This document shows positions 17,421 through 25,711 of a DNA stretch of 64,000 nt, piece by piece. The notes under the pieces were generated by a model that saw only the letters and a program-made list of their open reading frames with translations, made no database searches and had not been told where the DNA came from. Numbering within the stretch: position 1 is the stretch's first letter; each line of letters starts with the position of its first letter. This DNA comes from Cystobacter ferrugineus (GTDB lineage Bacteria; Myxococcota; Myxococcia; Myxococcales; Myxococcaceae): the NCBI RefSeq assembly GCF_001887355.1, contig NZ_MPIN01000009.1:310001-374000 (forward strand), read 5' to 3'. The position numbers and the translations under genes are program-made.

Positions 17421-19202
17421 CTACCAGCCCATGTTGCCCGAGCGCTTGTCGAAGAAGTTCCCCGGCACGCCCGGGGCGTTGAGGGCGCCCTTCCCGGAGT
17501 CCTTCACCACCACGTCCTCGAAGCTCGCCCGGCCCCCCGCCCCGTCGATGACCTCGATGCCGTAGGTGCGCGAGCCCGTGACGAAGACGTTCTCGAGCAG
17601 GATGTTCGAGAACGTGGAGCCCTGGCTGTCCGGGTGGTTCTGGAACTGGATGCCCGCGAACGTCGAGTCGTAGATGTCGATGTTCTCCGCGGTGATGTCG
17701 TTGACGGGACCCTGGCGCGTGTAGAACCGGAGCGCGCCGTGGTTCATGCCAGACATGGGGCCACCCGCGCGGATGAGGGAGATGTCCTTGAGGGTCGTCG
17801 TCGGGGCGAACGGGTGCGCGTCGAACTCGTTGTCGATGAGGATGCCCGAGTAGGTCAGCACGTCCTCACACACGCTCTTCTCGATGGTGTTGTTGTAGCC
17901 CCCGTAGATGGCGAAGCAGTTGGCCCGCCAGGGCATCTGCACCGTGTTGTAGCGGTAGACGTTGTCGTGGCTCGCGGGATCGCCTGCCCCCTTGTTGGAC
18001 CACATGGCCATGGCGTCATCCCCCGTGTTGCGGAAGTGGCAGTGCTCGACCACGGAGTTGCGCGTCCCGTTGGCCAGGTTGATGCCATCCGCGTAGAGAT
18101 TGCGGAAGCGCGAGTGGCGCACCACCAGGCCATCCGTGCCGTAGGGGTCCGCGTCCGTGCCGCACCAGAAGCCCACCTTGACGTGCTCGACCCAGACGTT
18201 CTCGATGCTCGTGTTCTTGCCCACCCCTCCGTTGAAGCCATTGTTCGGGATGTCGTCGTCGCGGAAGTCGACCTCACCGAGGATGGAGAAGTCGGAGAAG
18301 CGGCAACCGCCCTCCCCCCAGCAATAGAAGGTGGCCTTCGCGCCCTTGAGGTGGGTGTACCACATGCCCGCGCCCCGGATTTCGATGCCCTTGAGCGACA
18401 GGCCCAACTGGCCTTGCTTCACCTGGTTGACGAGGTAGGTGCCCCGGGGAATCCACAACCCTTTCTTCCGTTCACCCACGGCCGCGTCGATGGCGTTCTG
18501 GATCGCCTCGCCGTCGTCCACGTTGTCGTCCGGGAGCGCGCCATACTCGGTGACGGACACCAGGTCCGCGGGCTTCTCCAGCGGCGGCGCGACCTGCTCC
18601 AGATCGATGAGGTCGATGACGTAGAACGCCGCGGTATCCTGGGCGTCCTTCTGGAGCTTCACCTCCGCGCCGGCCGGAATCGGATCGATCAGCGCCCGCG
18701 TCTCGTCGAAGAAGGCATGCGGCTCACCGGAACTGGGAGTGTTGGGGGTGCGCAGCTCCTCACCGCCGTAGACCCACGAGTAGCGTGAGGTCACCGCCAG
18801 CGACTTGACGCGCTGGCCATTCACATAGAGGCCCAGGGTCGAGTCGATGCCACCACCGTCCGGCGAGTCCGGAATCGACAGACGCACGACGATGGAATTG
18901 GCCGCCTTCTTCGCGGTGATGGCCACGTGGTCGCCCGTCTTGTCCAGGCGGACCGCCTTGCGCCCGATGGCCTCCGCCTCGATGTACGCCTGGTCATAGC
19001 GCGTCCGGTTGGGTCCGAGCACCGTCGCGTTCGTCCTGCCGTCCTCCGCCTGGTATTCCGTCCAGGGGACGTTGGCCCCCCGAGGGGCGCCCTCCGTGGA
19101 TTCGGAGCACGCACCACTGCCCAGGGAAAGCACCAGCAGGCCCGCCGTCAGAAGCTTGTGGATGGGAGCGGGGCTGGTTTCAACGCGAGTGTTTCGCTTC
19201 AT
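17421..19202 (-). CDS. Second GH87-type alpha-1,3-glucanase, catalytic module only, lipoprotein-like
   Basis: A 593-residue protein with an export signal (KLLTAGLLVLSLGSGAC, possible lipoprotein) and the same two-part catalytic region as the 1172-residue enzyme: the EYQAEDGRTNATVLGP jelly-roll, then the beta-helix with DGINLANGT (Asp372) and NTGDDAMAMW (Asp395-Asp396). The 23/24-residue spacing of the three Asp equals that of the larger enzyme. It lacks all carbohydrate-binding and CARDB domains. It may act on soluble or partly digested glucan at the cell surface while the modular enzyme holds insoluble polymer. The start at 19202 avoids overlap with the TetR gene. Confidence 0.85.
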   Translation of the reverse strand: MKRNTRVETSPAPIHKLLTAGLLVLSLGSGACSESTEGAPRGANVPWTEYQAEDGRTNATVLGPNRTRYDQAYIEAEAIGRKAVRLDKTGDHVAITAKKAANSIVVRLSIPDSPDGGGIDSTLGLYVNGQRVKSLAVTSRYSWVYGGEELRTPNTPSSGEPHAFFDETRALIDPIPAGAEVKLQKDAQDTAAFYVIDLIDLEQVAPPLEKPADLVSVTEYGALPDDNVDDGEAIQNAIDAAVGERKKGLWIPRGTYLVNQVKQGQLGLSLKGIEIRGAGMWYTHLKGAKATFYCWGEGGCRFSDFSILGEVDFRDDDIPNNGFNGGVGKNTSIENVWVEHVKVGFWCGTDADPYGTDGLVVRHSRFRNLYADGINLANGTRNSVVEHCHFRNTGDDAMAMWSNKGAGDPASHDNVYRYNTVQMPWRANCFAIYGGYNNTIEKSVCEDVLTYSGILIDNEFDAHPFAPTTTLKDISLIRAGGPMSGMNHGALRFYTRQGPVNDITAENIDIYDSTFAGIQFQNHPDSQGSTFSNILLENVFVTGSRTYGIEVIDGAGGRASFEDVVVKDSGKGALNAPGVPGNFFDKRSGNMGW

Positions 19203-19264
19203 CACTGGATGACCGTCCTTGTTGAGCTCCCCCTCCTTTACCCGAAGAGACGCGAAGGGAGTGC

Positions 19265-19885
19265 TCACCCCCGGGGAAAGCACACCAGTGAGAGCGCGGC
19301 GATCTTCCGCAGTGCCTCCTCGCTCGCGCCATCCCGGGCCTGCACGGACATGCCCTGGATGACGGCGCCATAGAACCGGGCGAGGCCCTCGGCATCCGTG
19401 GTGGAGGGCAGCTCGCCCTCGGCGATGGCCCGCTGGAACCGGGCCCGGAGCCGCTCCAACGAGGCATCACGCAACCCCGCCACATGCCGGGCCACCGGCT
19501 GGTTCTCCGTCGCGCAGTTGAGCACCGCCGTGGAGACCATGCACCCGTGTGGATGCCGGGGGTCGACGAACGCACGCGAGGCCTCCTCCAACACGCGGGC
19601 CATGAAGCCTCGCGCCGTCGGCTCCTCCACCAGGGCGGGCACGCCCGCCGACCCATGCGTCCGCTGGTAGAGATCCAGGGCTTCCCGGTACAGCTCCGCC
19701 TTGGAGGTGAAGGCCCCATACAGGCTGGGAGCGGTGATACCCATCGCCTCGGTGAGATCGGCGATGGACGCGCCCTCGTAGCCCCGCTCCCAGAACACCT
19801 CCATGGCCCGCTCCAACGCGGCGCTCCGATCGAACTCCCGTGGCCGACCCCTGCCCCGGCTCCTCGTGGGATTAGCTTTTTTCAT
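19265..19885 (-). CDS. TetR/AcrR-family transcriptional repressor
   Basis: A 206-residue regulator. After a basic start (MKKANPTRSRGRGRPREFD) the N-terminal helix-turn-helix reads ALERAMEVFWERGYEGASIA then DLTEAMGITAPSLYGAF, typical of TetR. The C-terminal ligand domain contains HPHGCMVSTAVLNCATENQP, as in the TetR_C/YcdC-like subgroup. It is divergent from the serine hydrolase gene at 19960 and sits 62 bases upstream of the small GH87 gene, so it may control either. The inducer is unknown. A GTG nine bases upstream is an alternative start. Confidence 0.88.
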   Translation of the reverse strand: MKKANPTRSRGRGRPREFDRSAALERAMEVFWERGYEGASIADLTEAMGITAPSLYGAFTSKAELYREALDLYQRTHGSAGVPALVEEPTARGFMARVLEEASRAFVDPRHPHGCMVSTAVLNCATENQPVARHVAGLRDASLERLRARFQRAIAEGELPSTTDAEGLARFYGAVIQGMSVQARDGASEEALRKIAALSLVCFPRG

Positions 19886-19926
19886 AACGATCACTCTGAA
19901 ATTCCCCGCCCCCTCTTCTATTTCCC

Positions 19927-19934
19927 GAACGTTC
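19927..19934. promoter_or_regulatory. Candidate TetR operator
   Basis: A short palindrome GAACGTTC lies in the 74-base divergent space between the TetR gene and the serine hydrolase, within CCGAACGTTCAC. Position suits autoregulation, but the site is short and could arise by chance. Confidence 0.3.
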
Positions 19935-19959
19935 ACTACGAATACAGGGAGGTTCGTCG

Positions 19960-21216
19960 ATGCGCATGAAGGTTGGAAGCTTACTCACCGCCGTCACGCT
20001 GGGGCTCCTGCTGAGCGGGCTGGCCGCCGCCGAGGAGCGTACGGTGTCGGCGCGGTTGGACGCGGTCATTGATCAGGCGCTGGCCGACAAGCGGGTGGTC
20101 GGCGCGGTGGTGCTGGTGGCTCGGGATGGGAAGGTCATCTACCACCGGGCCGCGGGAGAAGCGGATCGCGAGGCGCATACCCCCATGCGCGAGGACGCCG
20201 TCTTCCGGTTCGCCTCGATGAGCAAGCCCCTGGTGTCCGCGGCCGCGCTGGCGCTCGTGGACCAGGGCAAGCTGGGGCTGGAGGATCCCGTGACGCGGTG
20301 GCTGCCCGACTTCCGGCCGCGGCTCGCGGATGGACGCGAGGCCGTCATCACGGTGCGTCAGTTGCTGACGCATACCGCGGGACTCAGCTACGGCTTCCTG
20401 GAGCCGGAGGACGGTCCCTATCACCGCGCGGGTGTCTCGGACGGGATGGACGCGCCCGGGCTGGGCCTGGAGGAGAACCTCCGCCGCATCGCCTCGGCGC
20501 CCCTGCTCTACGAGCCCGGAACACGCTGGGGGTACTCCGTCGCCATCGACGTGCTGGGCGCGGTGGTGGCTCGCGCGGGGGGCGCCCCGCTGCCCAAGGT
20601 CGTCGAGCGGCTCGTCACCCGTCCGCTGGGCCTGCGGGACACCGGCTTCACGGCGAAGGATCCCAAGCGGCTCGCCACGCCCTACGCGGACGGCAAGCCC
20701 GAGCCCGTACGCATGGGCGAACTCCACGTCGTGCCCTGGGGCGCCAGTGGCGTGCGCTTCGTTCCCGGGCGGGTGCTCAACACCCGCTCGTTTCCCTCAG
20801 GGGGGGCCGGCATGGTGGGTACGGCCGGTGACTTCCTGAAGTTCCTGGAGGCGGTGCGCACGGGCGGCACTCCGGTGCTGAAGCCCACGACGGCCGCCCT
20901 GGCGACGACCGGCCAGATCGGCACGCTGGACATGCCCGCGAACCCGGGGTGGACCTTCGGCTTCGGCGGCTCGGTGCTCGTGGATGCCACCAAGGCGGCC
21001 ACGCCCCAATCCGTGGGCACCTGGCAGTGGGGAGGCGCCTACGGGCATAGCTGGTTCGTCGATCCGAAGCAGCGCCTGAGCGTCGTCGCGCTGACGAACA
21101 CGGCCTTCGAGGGCATGTCCGGGGCGTTCCCGGCCGCCATCCGGGATGCCGTCTACGCGGGGCTCGTGGAGAAGGACGCCGCCCAGGCGCCCACGGGAAC
21201 GACCCCCGCCCGGTGA
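19960..21216 (+). CDS. Serine hydrolase of the class C beta-lactamase/esterase family
   Basis: A 418-residue exported enzyme (signal MRMKVGSLLTAVTLGLLLSGLAAAEE). Motifs are SMSK (Ser86 nucleophile, Lys89), the tyrosine box WGYSVAID (YSV in place of YxN) and a late GAYGHSWFVDP (HxW-type box replacing KTG). This set is typical of EstB/LovD-like esterases and transesterases rather than true penicillin-resistance enzymes. It is divergent from a TetR gene, hence probably ligand-induced. The natural substrate is unknown; periplasmic esterase or D-aminopeptidase activity are both possible. Confidence 0.85.
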   Translation: MRMKVGSLLTAVTLGLLLSGLAAAEERTVSARLDAVIDQALADKRVVGAVVLVARDGKVIYHRAAGEADREAHTPMREDAVFRFASMSKPLVSAAALALVDQGKLGLEDPVTRWLPDFRPRLADGREAVITVRQLLTHTAGLSYGFLEPEDGPYHRAGVSDGMDAPGLGLEENLRRIASAPLLYEPGTRWGYSVAIDVLGAVVARAGGAPLPKVVERLVTRPLGLRDTGFTAKDPKRLATPYADGKPEPVRMGELHVVPWGASGVRFVPGRVLNTRSFPSGGAGMVGTAGDFLKFLEAVRTGGTPVLKPTTAALATTGQIGTLDMPANPGWTFGFGGSVLVDATKAATPQSVGTWQWGGAYGHSWFVDPKQRLSVVALTNTAFEGMSGAFPAAIRDAVYAGLVEKDAAQAPTGTTPAR

Positions 21217-21240
21217 GCGGGGAGGACGGCGCGCCAGGCC

Positions 21241-22488
21241 TCAGCCCTCGTGGAAGGTGAGCGCCACGCCGGAGACGGTGGCGCGCCGTTCGGTGAAGCC
21301 CCCCAGGTCCACGTGTTCCGCCAGGGCCTCGCTCAGGTACAGCCCACCCGGGCGGCCCAGGTCCTGCGCCAGCTTCGAGGCGATGTTCACCGGCACGCCC
21401 GCGATGTCCCGGCCTCCCGAGGGCAGGTCGAACAGGAGCACCGGGCCCACGTCGATGCCGATGCGGCAGGAGATGTCCTCGCGCGCGAGCTCGCGGCGGA
21501 AGAGCTGGGCGAAGCCGAGCGCCGCGGGGATGGCGTCGAACACGTAGATGCCCAGGGGCCCCACCACCTTCACCTCCTCGCCCTGGTGGGAGGCCAGGTG
21601 CCGCAGGCCCATGTCCTTCATCCTCGCGGACAGCGACAGGTTGTCGAACAGGGCCAGCTCGGGCGTCTCGGCCTGATGGGCCTCGCGCTCGATGAGCACG
21701 ACCGTCTTGTGCTGGAGGTACTTGTCGGCCAGGTGCTTGCCGAAGGCCTCGTCCTCCAGGCGAGTCTGGTAGGCGAGCAGATCCGCGTGGAAGGCCTGGG
21801 AGTACGGGATGGGATAGGGCTCGCTCGAGCGCCGGAGGTCCTTCAAGCGGGGCCCATCCACCACCACCCAGCAGGGGCCGAGCAGCGAGGGCGGCGCGTC
21901 CTTGGGTGCCAGGGTGAAGGCGTGCCCGCCCGGCAGCAACTCGCGCAGCGCCTGGGTGATGACGACTTCTCCGCCCTCGGTGTGGTTTTCGGCCAGCCCC
22001 TCGATGGCGTCGGACTGCGCGCCGTACAAGCCCCCGCTCAGGCCGTAGAACTCGCCGAAGTGCGCGCCCAGGCCGATGCGGATCTCACAGCCGCGGTGGA
22101 TCTCGTCCTGGAGCGTCAACAGCATGGACACGAGCGACTCGGGACGCACCGAGGGCGGGTAGAACATCTGGGTATTGTCGGCCGCCCAGATGCCCACGCT
22201 CCGCCCGCCCAGCGCGGTCCCCAGCCCATGGACGAGCTGCTTGGGCTGATCGATGAGCGCCAGGATTTCGATGAGTCCCCGCTGCCGGGACAAGCGGGTC
22301 AGTCCCGCCGAGTCCGAGACGACGTTGTAGCCCTTGACCTGGAAGGACTGGAGCAGGCGCAGCGCGTCCGCGTGGGTCTGCTCGCTGCCGAGCCACTGCT
22401 CGATGAGCTTGATCGGCAGGCCCCCGATGATGTCCTGCGCGACATCGAAGAGCGAGGGGGAGTACTGCCCCTTGGTGCGTCTGGCCAT
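21241..22488 (-). CDS. Protein with two tandem nucleotidyl-cyclase-fold domains, the first degenerate
   Basis: The 415-residue cytoplasmic protein contains two class III cyclase-like halves. Half one (about 55-190) keeps the metal Asp region (VVSDSAGLT) and CEIRIGLGAHFGEFYGLSGG but lacks the Asn-Arg pair (YGAQSDAIEGLAE). Half two (about 260-415) has Glu where the first metal Asp should be (VVLIEREAHQAET), keeps Lys (VKVVGPLG) and has RDIAGVPVNIASKLA, close to the DxxGxxVNxAxR consensus with Lys for Arg. Activity is doubtful; a regulatory or nucleotide-binding role is more likely. GGAGG supports the ATG at 22488. Confidence 0.6.
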   Translation of the reverse strand: MARRTKGQYSPSLFDVAQDIIGGLPIKLIEQWLGSEQTHADALRLLQSFQVKGYNVVSDSAGLTRLSRQRGLIEILALIDQPKQLVHGLGTALGGRSVGIWAADNTQMFYPPSVRPESLVSMLLTLQDEIHRGCEIRIGLGAHFGEFYGLSGGLYGAQSDAIEGLAENHTEGGEVVITQALRELLPGGHAFTLAPKDAPPSLLGPCWVVVDGPRLKDLRRSSEPYPIPYSQAFHADLLAYQTRLEDEAFGKHLADKYLQHKTVVLIEREAHQAETPELALFDNLSLSARMKDMGLRHLASHQGEEVKVVGPLGIYVFDAIPAALGFAQLFRRELAREDISCRIGIDVGPVLLFDLPSGGRDIAGVPVNIASKLAQDLGRPGGLYLSEALAEHVDLGGFTERRATVSGVALTFHEG

Positions 22489-22539
22489 GGTGGGGGACCT
22501 CCAGGAGTCGGGGACCCATACCACGCCCGGCCGATGGGA

Positions 22540-22773
22540 TCAGGGGACGCTGGGACGCTGAGGAGGCCGACGGTTCCTGGAGATCTTCACGGTGTAGGCC
22601 GCGAAGGCCACCACGGCCACGGCGAGCATCACCACCCAGGACCAGAACAGGGGACTGTGGACGACCTGCTGATTCAAGGACTCTTCACCGGTGGGCCCGC
22701 CCTGCGCGAAGGCCATCACGGGGGCGAGCAGCAACAACATCCAAACAGGGGCCGTCCGAAGTTGTCGTTCCAT
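22540..22773 (-). CDS. Small membrane protein of unknown function
   Basis: A 77-residue protein with a signal peptide or first helix (VWMLLLLAPVMAFAQ), a short periplasmic loop (GGPTGEESLNQQVVHSP), a second helix (FWSWVVMLAVAVVAFAAYTV) and a basic Pro-rich tail (KISRNRRPPQRPSVP). The 6-bp inverted repeat GTTCCA/TGGAAC at 22767-22783 overlaps the start codon and could be an operator. It is divergent from the repeat-protein gene at 22993. No family recognised. Confidence 0.6.
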   Translation of the reverse strand: MERQLRTAPVWMLLLLAPVMAFAQGGPTGEESLNQQVVHSPLFWSWVVMLAVAVVAFAAYTVKISRNRRPPQRPSVP

Positions 22774-22908
22774 ATGTTGGAACCTGGGCACGCGCCTCAC
22801 CGTTCTCAAGCACTCCGATGGGTGGATGGGGCATCCGAGAAAACAGGCCCTGGGCGGGCCCATACCCCGCCGCCGTCACCTCGTCCTGCTCGCTCCGGAC
22901 CGGACATC

Positions 22909-22950
22909 TACGAAGGGCTTCGTTGATTTCTACGAAGAAGTTCGTATATT
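22909..22950 (+). promoter_or_regulatory. Sigma-70-like promoter overlapped by two inverted repeats
   Basis: TTGATT (22923-22928) and TATATT (22945-22950) are spaced 16 bases. Two palindromes overlap them: ACGAAG-GG-CTTCGT (22910-22923) and TACGAA-GAAG-TTCGTA (22931-22946). Both share the half-site TACGAA/ACGAAG, so a dimeric repressor probably binds twice. The layout resembles BlaI/MecI-controlled promoters, but the half-sites are not the known ones and no such regulator is nearby. Confidence 0.6.
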
Positions 22951-22992
22951 GGCTCAGGTCCATCGCGGCGTCCGCCCGGAGGAGTCCGTCCC

Positions 22993-23805
22993 ATGAAAGT
23001 CACGTCCCTCTTCTTTTCGCTGCTCACGTGGGTGCTCCTCGCCGCGCCCACCGCGTTCGCCGAGCCGGCCATCACCGGCACCTGGACGGCAGACGTCAAG
23101 AAAGACACGCTCGAGCTGTTCCTGCGCACGTCGACGGAGAAGCCAAAGACAACTCAGCAGTTGAACATGACGGTGCCCCTCGCCTCGTTCCAGGGCCTGT
23201 CGACCGCGGACGGCGGCACGGCGCCCTTCCGGCTCGAGCGAGAGGCGGGGGTCTTCTCCTTCGAGGGGCGATTCTCCGACGCGAAGGGCGCGGGACACCT
23301 GCGATTCACGCCCAAGGAGGAATACGTCCGAGCGATGGCCGCGCTGGGCTATTCGGCAATTGCTCCGGACAAACACTACCTGCTGGCCGTCTTCGACATC
23401 ACCCCGGCACGGGTGAAGGAATTGTCGGCGCTCGGTTTCAAGGACATTTCCCTGGACGAGCTCGTCCAGGTAGGAATCTTCCAGGTGACGCCCGGGTACA
23501 TCCAATCTCTCGCCCAGCACGGCTATACGAAGCTGACGCTTCCGAAGCTCATCCAGTCACGCATCCATGGCGTGACGCCCGAGCGCATCCGCGCGCTGGC
23601 GGCCGAGGGCTACAAGGCCCTGGAGTTGGAGGATCTCCTCGCCATGAGCATCCACGGGGTGACGCCGGAGTTCATCCGGGAGATGCGCGAGGCGGGGTAC
23701 GCGAAGCTGACGCCGGAGGAGTTGGTGAAGTTGAGAATCCACGGCATCGACGCGAAGTTCGTGCGCGCCCTGTCCGACGGGAGAGAGACCCACAAGAAGG
23801 AGTAG
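22993..23805 (+). CDS. Secreted protein with 29-residue helical repeats
   Basis: A 270-residue exported protein (signal ends at TAFAEP). Residues about 25-110 form a beta-rich segment (ITGTWTADVKKDTLELFLR...). After that come four complete 29-residue repeats of the form TPxxIRxLxxxGYxxLxLxxLLxxxIHGV, flanked by partial units. Similar repeats occur beside BlaR1/M56-type antirepressor peptidases in Xanthomonas and myxobacteria; this link is from memory. Here no peptidase is fused or adjacent. The strong, operator-laden promoter suggests induction by a signal. Copy B of the toxin cassette begins about six bases after its stop. Confidence 0.7.
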   Translation: MKVTSLFFSLLTWVLLAAPTAFAEPAITGTWTADVKKDTLELFLRTSTEKPKTTQQLNMTVPLASFQGLSTADGGTAPFRLEREAGVFSFEGRFSDAKGAGHLRFTPKEEYVRAMAALGYSAIAPDKHYLLAVFDITPARVKELSALGFKDISLDELVQVGIFQVTPGYIQSLAQHGYTKLTLPKLIQSRIHGVTPERIRALAAEGYKALELEDLLAMSIHGVTPEFIREMREAGYAKLTPEELVKLRIHGIDAKFVRALSDGRETHKKE

Positions 23806-23850
23806 AGTGGGGCCGGGGGCCTTCGCCTCCGTGAGGCTGGGGGGGGAACC

Positions 23851-25219
23851 ATGCGCGCTGACTCGTCGCGGGCATTGTGGGCGAGCCTGCTGCTCGCCCT
23901 GGCCCTGCTGTCCACCGGCTGCGTGTCGCTGACGCCACCGCCCGGTAGGGGAATGAGCCTGCGTTACACGGCGCACGAGTCTGTCCCGCGCGTGTCGGCG
24001 GCGGCGCCCAGTGTCGAAGTTCCGGATGCCCTCCCCTGGCCTTTCGCCGTGCCCTTCTCGACGTGTCGGGCTCCACCCTCCGCCTCTCCGCCGAGTTCTC
24101 CAGACTCCAAGCTCCTGGGCGAGGCCTTGGCGGTGGCCACAGCGTCTTCGTCCGTTACGTGGATGACGGCGCCCGGCAACTGCGATGGATGGACGCCCAG
24201 CTCTCCGCCGCCACCCGGCTCGCCAATACCGCCTCCCAGGTGGAGGACCCGGACATGCAGCTCGCCATGTTGCGCCTGGCTGGCCCTCGGCTCGAGGCCA
24301 CCCTGCTCGGCTCGCTCCTGCTCTCCGTCTGGCTCGACTTGCTCCACCTCTCCCACACCGTGTGCACCCAGCACTTCTATAGCGTGGAGCGCATGTTCGT
24401 GGACCTGGGGCGCTGGCAGCAGCGGCTCGAGCCCGCCATGACGGCCCTCTCCTCCCTGGAGCCCGGCCAGGTGGAGGCCGCGGCGCGAGACGTCCCCATG
24501 CTGATTGCCCACCTCACGGGCGAGTTCACCGCGACCCTCCAGGCCGTGCACAAGGGGGCGGAGAAGGTCGCCAAGGTGCTGGTGCTCAAGGAGGCCCTCG
24601 AGGCGCTCTCCCAGCTCTCAGCGTTGAAGTTCTCCCTGCCCTCAGTGCCTCCGTCCGCTCCCGCCCTGCTCGGCATGGGCCTGGTGGTGGGGGGCGACGG
24701 CGTGATGATGGGCACGCGCATTGTGGCTTCCGCCGAGTGGGTGGAGATGATGCGCCACCTGGTGCGGGCGGGCGTCCTCTCCTTGCCCGTCGTCAGTGCC
24801 GCCGTGCGGATTCAGGCGGGCCAGGTGCTGCTGGCGCAGGCGCACGGCGAGCTGCCCAGGGGGTGCGCGAGGCGCTGGGAGACGGGCCCGAAGTACGAGG
24901 CATGCGCGTGACGAGCAGAGCGGGGGCCGGCATGAACGAGCCCCCGCGACACCACGTGCTGCCCAAGGAGTTCCGCACGTGGTTCGAGAAGCGCGGCTTC
25001 ACCGGCGAGATGGACATCGACCAGTTTTGCGTCGAGATGGAGCGAGCGCACCACGAGGCCATCCACGGTGGTGGGAATTGGAAGCTGGGCCGCCAATGGC
25101 CCGGCGAATGGAACCGCATGATCATGGAGGCGCTGCAAGAAGCCGAGGTAGCGGCTGGACGGATGTTGACGCGAAACGAGGTGCTGGACATCGTCGCGTA
25201 TCGCAGGAGAGAAAGATGA
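23851..25219 (+). pseudogene. DUF2380 lipoprotein toxin, disrupted copy
   Basis: Aligned by eye to the intact toxin at 4756-6282, this copy keeps the lipoprotein signal (MRADSSRALWASLLLALALL, STGC) but has three lesions. A deletion of about 124 bases (joint after CCCTCCCCT, near 24039) shifts the frame. A one-base deletion near 24862 (AGGGGG for AGGGGCG) shifts it again. About 36 bases are missing at the 3' end, so the tail IPMNFVPGRR is lost. The His-rich tip (RHHVLPKEF ... HHEAIHGGG) is still readable, and its final frame still overlaps the immunity start. It cannot make a full-length secreted toxin unless read through two frameshifts. Confidence 0.85.
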
Positions 25220-25686
25220 GCAACGGACGTGCCTGGCAGGGCAACGTGAAGATGCGCCTGTATGTGCGGGTTCGCGAACGTGGTTACGATTCTCTTACTG
25301 CCTTCGCTGATGCGCGCCCTGCCGTCCCGCTGTATTTGCTGGCCGAGGAACTGGGAAAGGATGACATCGCTGGGATACAGGTGTTGAGCGGTCTGCTCGC
25401 TGAGGCAGAGCGGCGTAAGCAGGTCACACGTTTTGTGCGCGATGTATTTACGCGCCTGTGGTCAGAGAGCGTCCCCGATGGTTGGCCGGTAGTGATAGAC
25501 GATGCAAACCGTGGAGAGGTTGCCATGGCTCTCGGCACGTGGGTTGCCTACACCCCGGAAACCCATAAGGAGCGCGCCGACAAAGCCGGCGACGCGCTCC
25601 TTGCAACTCCACCGCCACCTGGATGGCGCCCGCTCGGCCCTGACGACGAGTTGCTGCGCACGCTCCTGCCCGACGAGGAAGTCTGA
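25216..25686 (+). CDS. Immunity protein of the second DUF2380 cassette (intact)
   Basis: A 156-residue intact reading frame, same length as the copy A protein. The ends are nearly identical (GRAWQGNV..., TPPPPGWRPLGPDDELLRTL) while the central part differs (VRDVFTRLWSESVPDGWPVV against VRGQLVRELYESFPNGWPAV). Its ATG overlaps the toxin-remnant stop (ATGA). Base use here is a little more AT-rich than in neighbouring genes. That it is preserved while the toxin decays suggests it still protects the cell from kin that carry the active toxin. That is inference from the pattern. Confidence 0.7.
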   Translation: MSNGRAWQGNVKMRLYVRVRERGYDSLTAFADARPAVPLYLLAEELGKDDIAGIQVLSGLLAEAERRKQVTRFVRDVFTRLWSESVPDGWPVVIDDANRGEVAMALGTWVAYTPETHKERADKAGDALLATPPPPGWRPLGPDDELLRTLLPDEEV

Positions 25687-25711
25687 GCTTCACCCCTCGG
25701 TGACACAGGGG

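Larger units (their letters stand above)
23811..25686 (+). repeat. Direct repeat copy B: degenerate toxin, intact immunity gene
   Basis: This is the second copy of the cassette at 4718-6749, in the same orientation and about 19 kb away. The repeat boundary is at GGCCGGGGGCCTTCGCCTCC on the left and the end of the immunity gene on the right. Recombination between the copies could delete both glucanases and everything between. Confidence 0.9.

Noticed and set aside
23851-24441. A separate 196-residue gene starting at the copy B toxin ATG
   Set aside because: Only the first 60 or so residues match the toxin; the rest is out of frame after a deletion, so it is the front of a pseudogene.
24063-24911. 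A separate 282-residue gene in the middle of copy B
   Set aside because: It is the middle of the broken toxin, with no signal peptide or own start; counted within the pseudogene.
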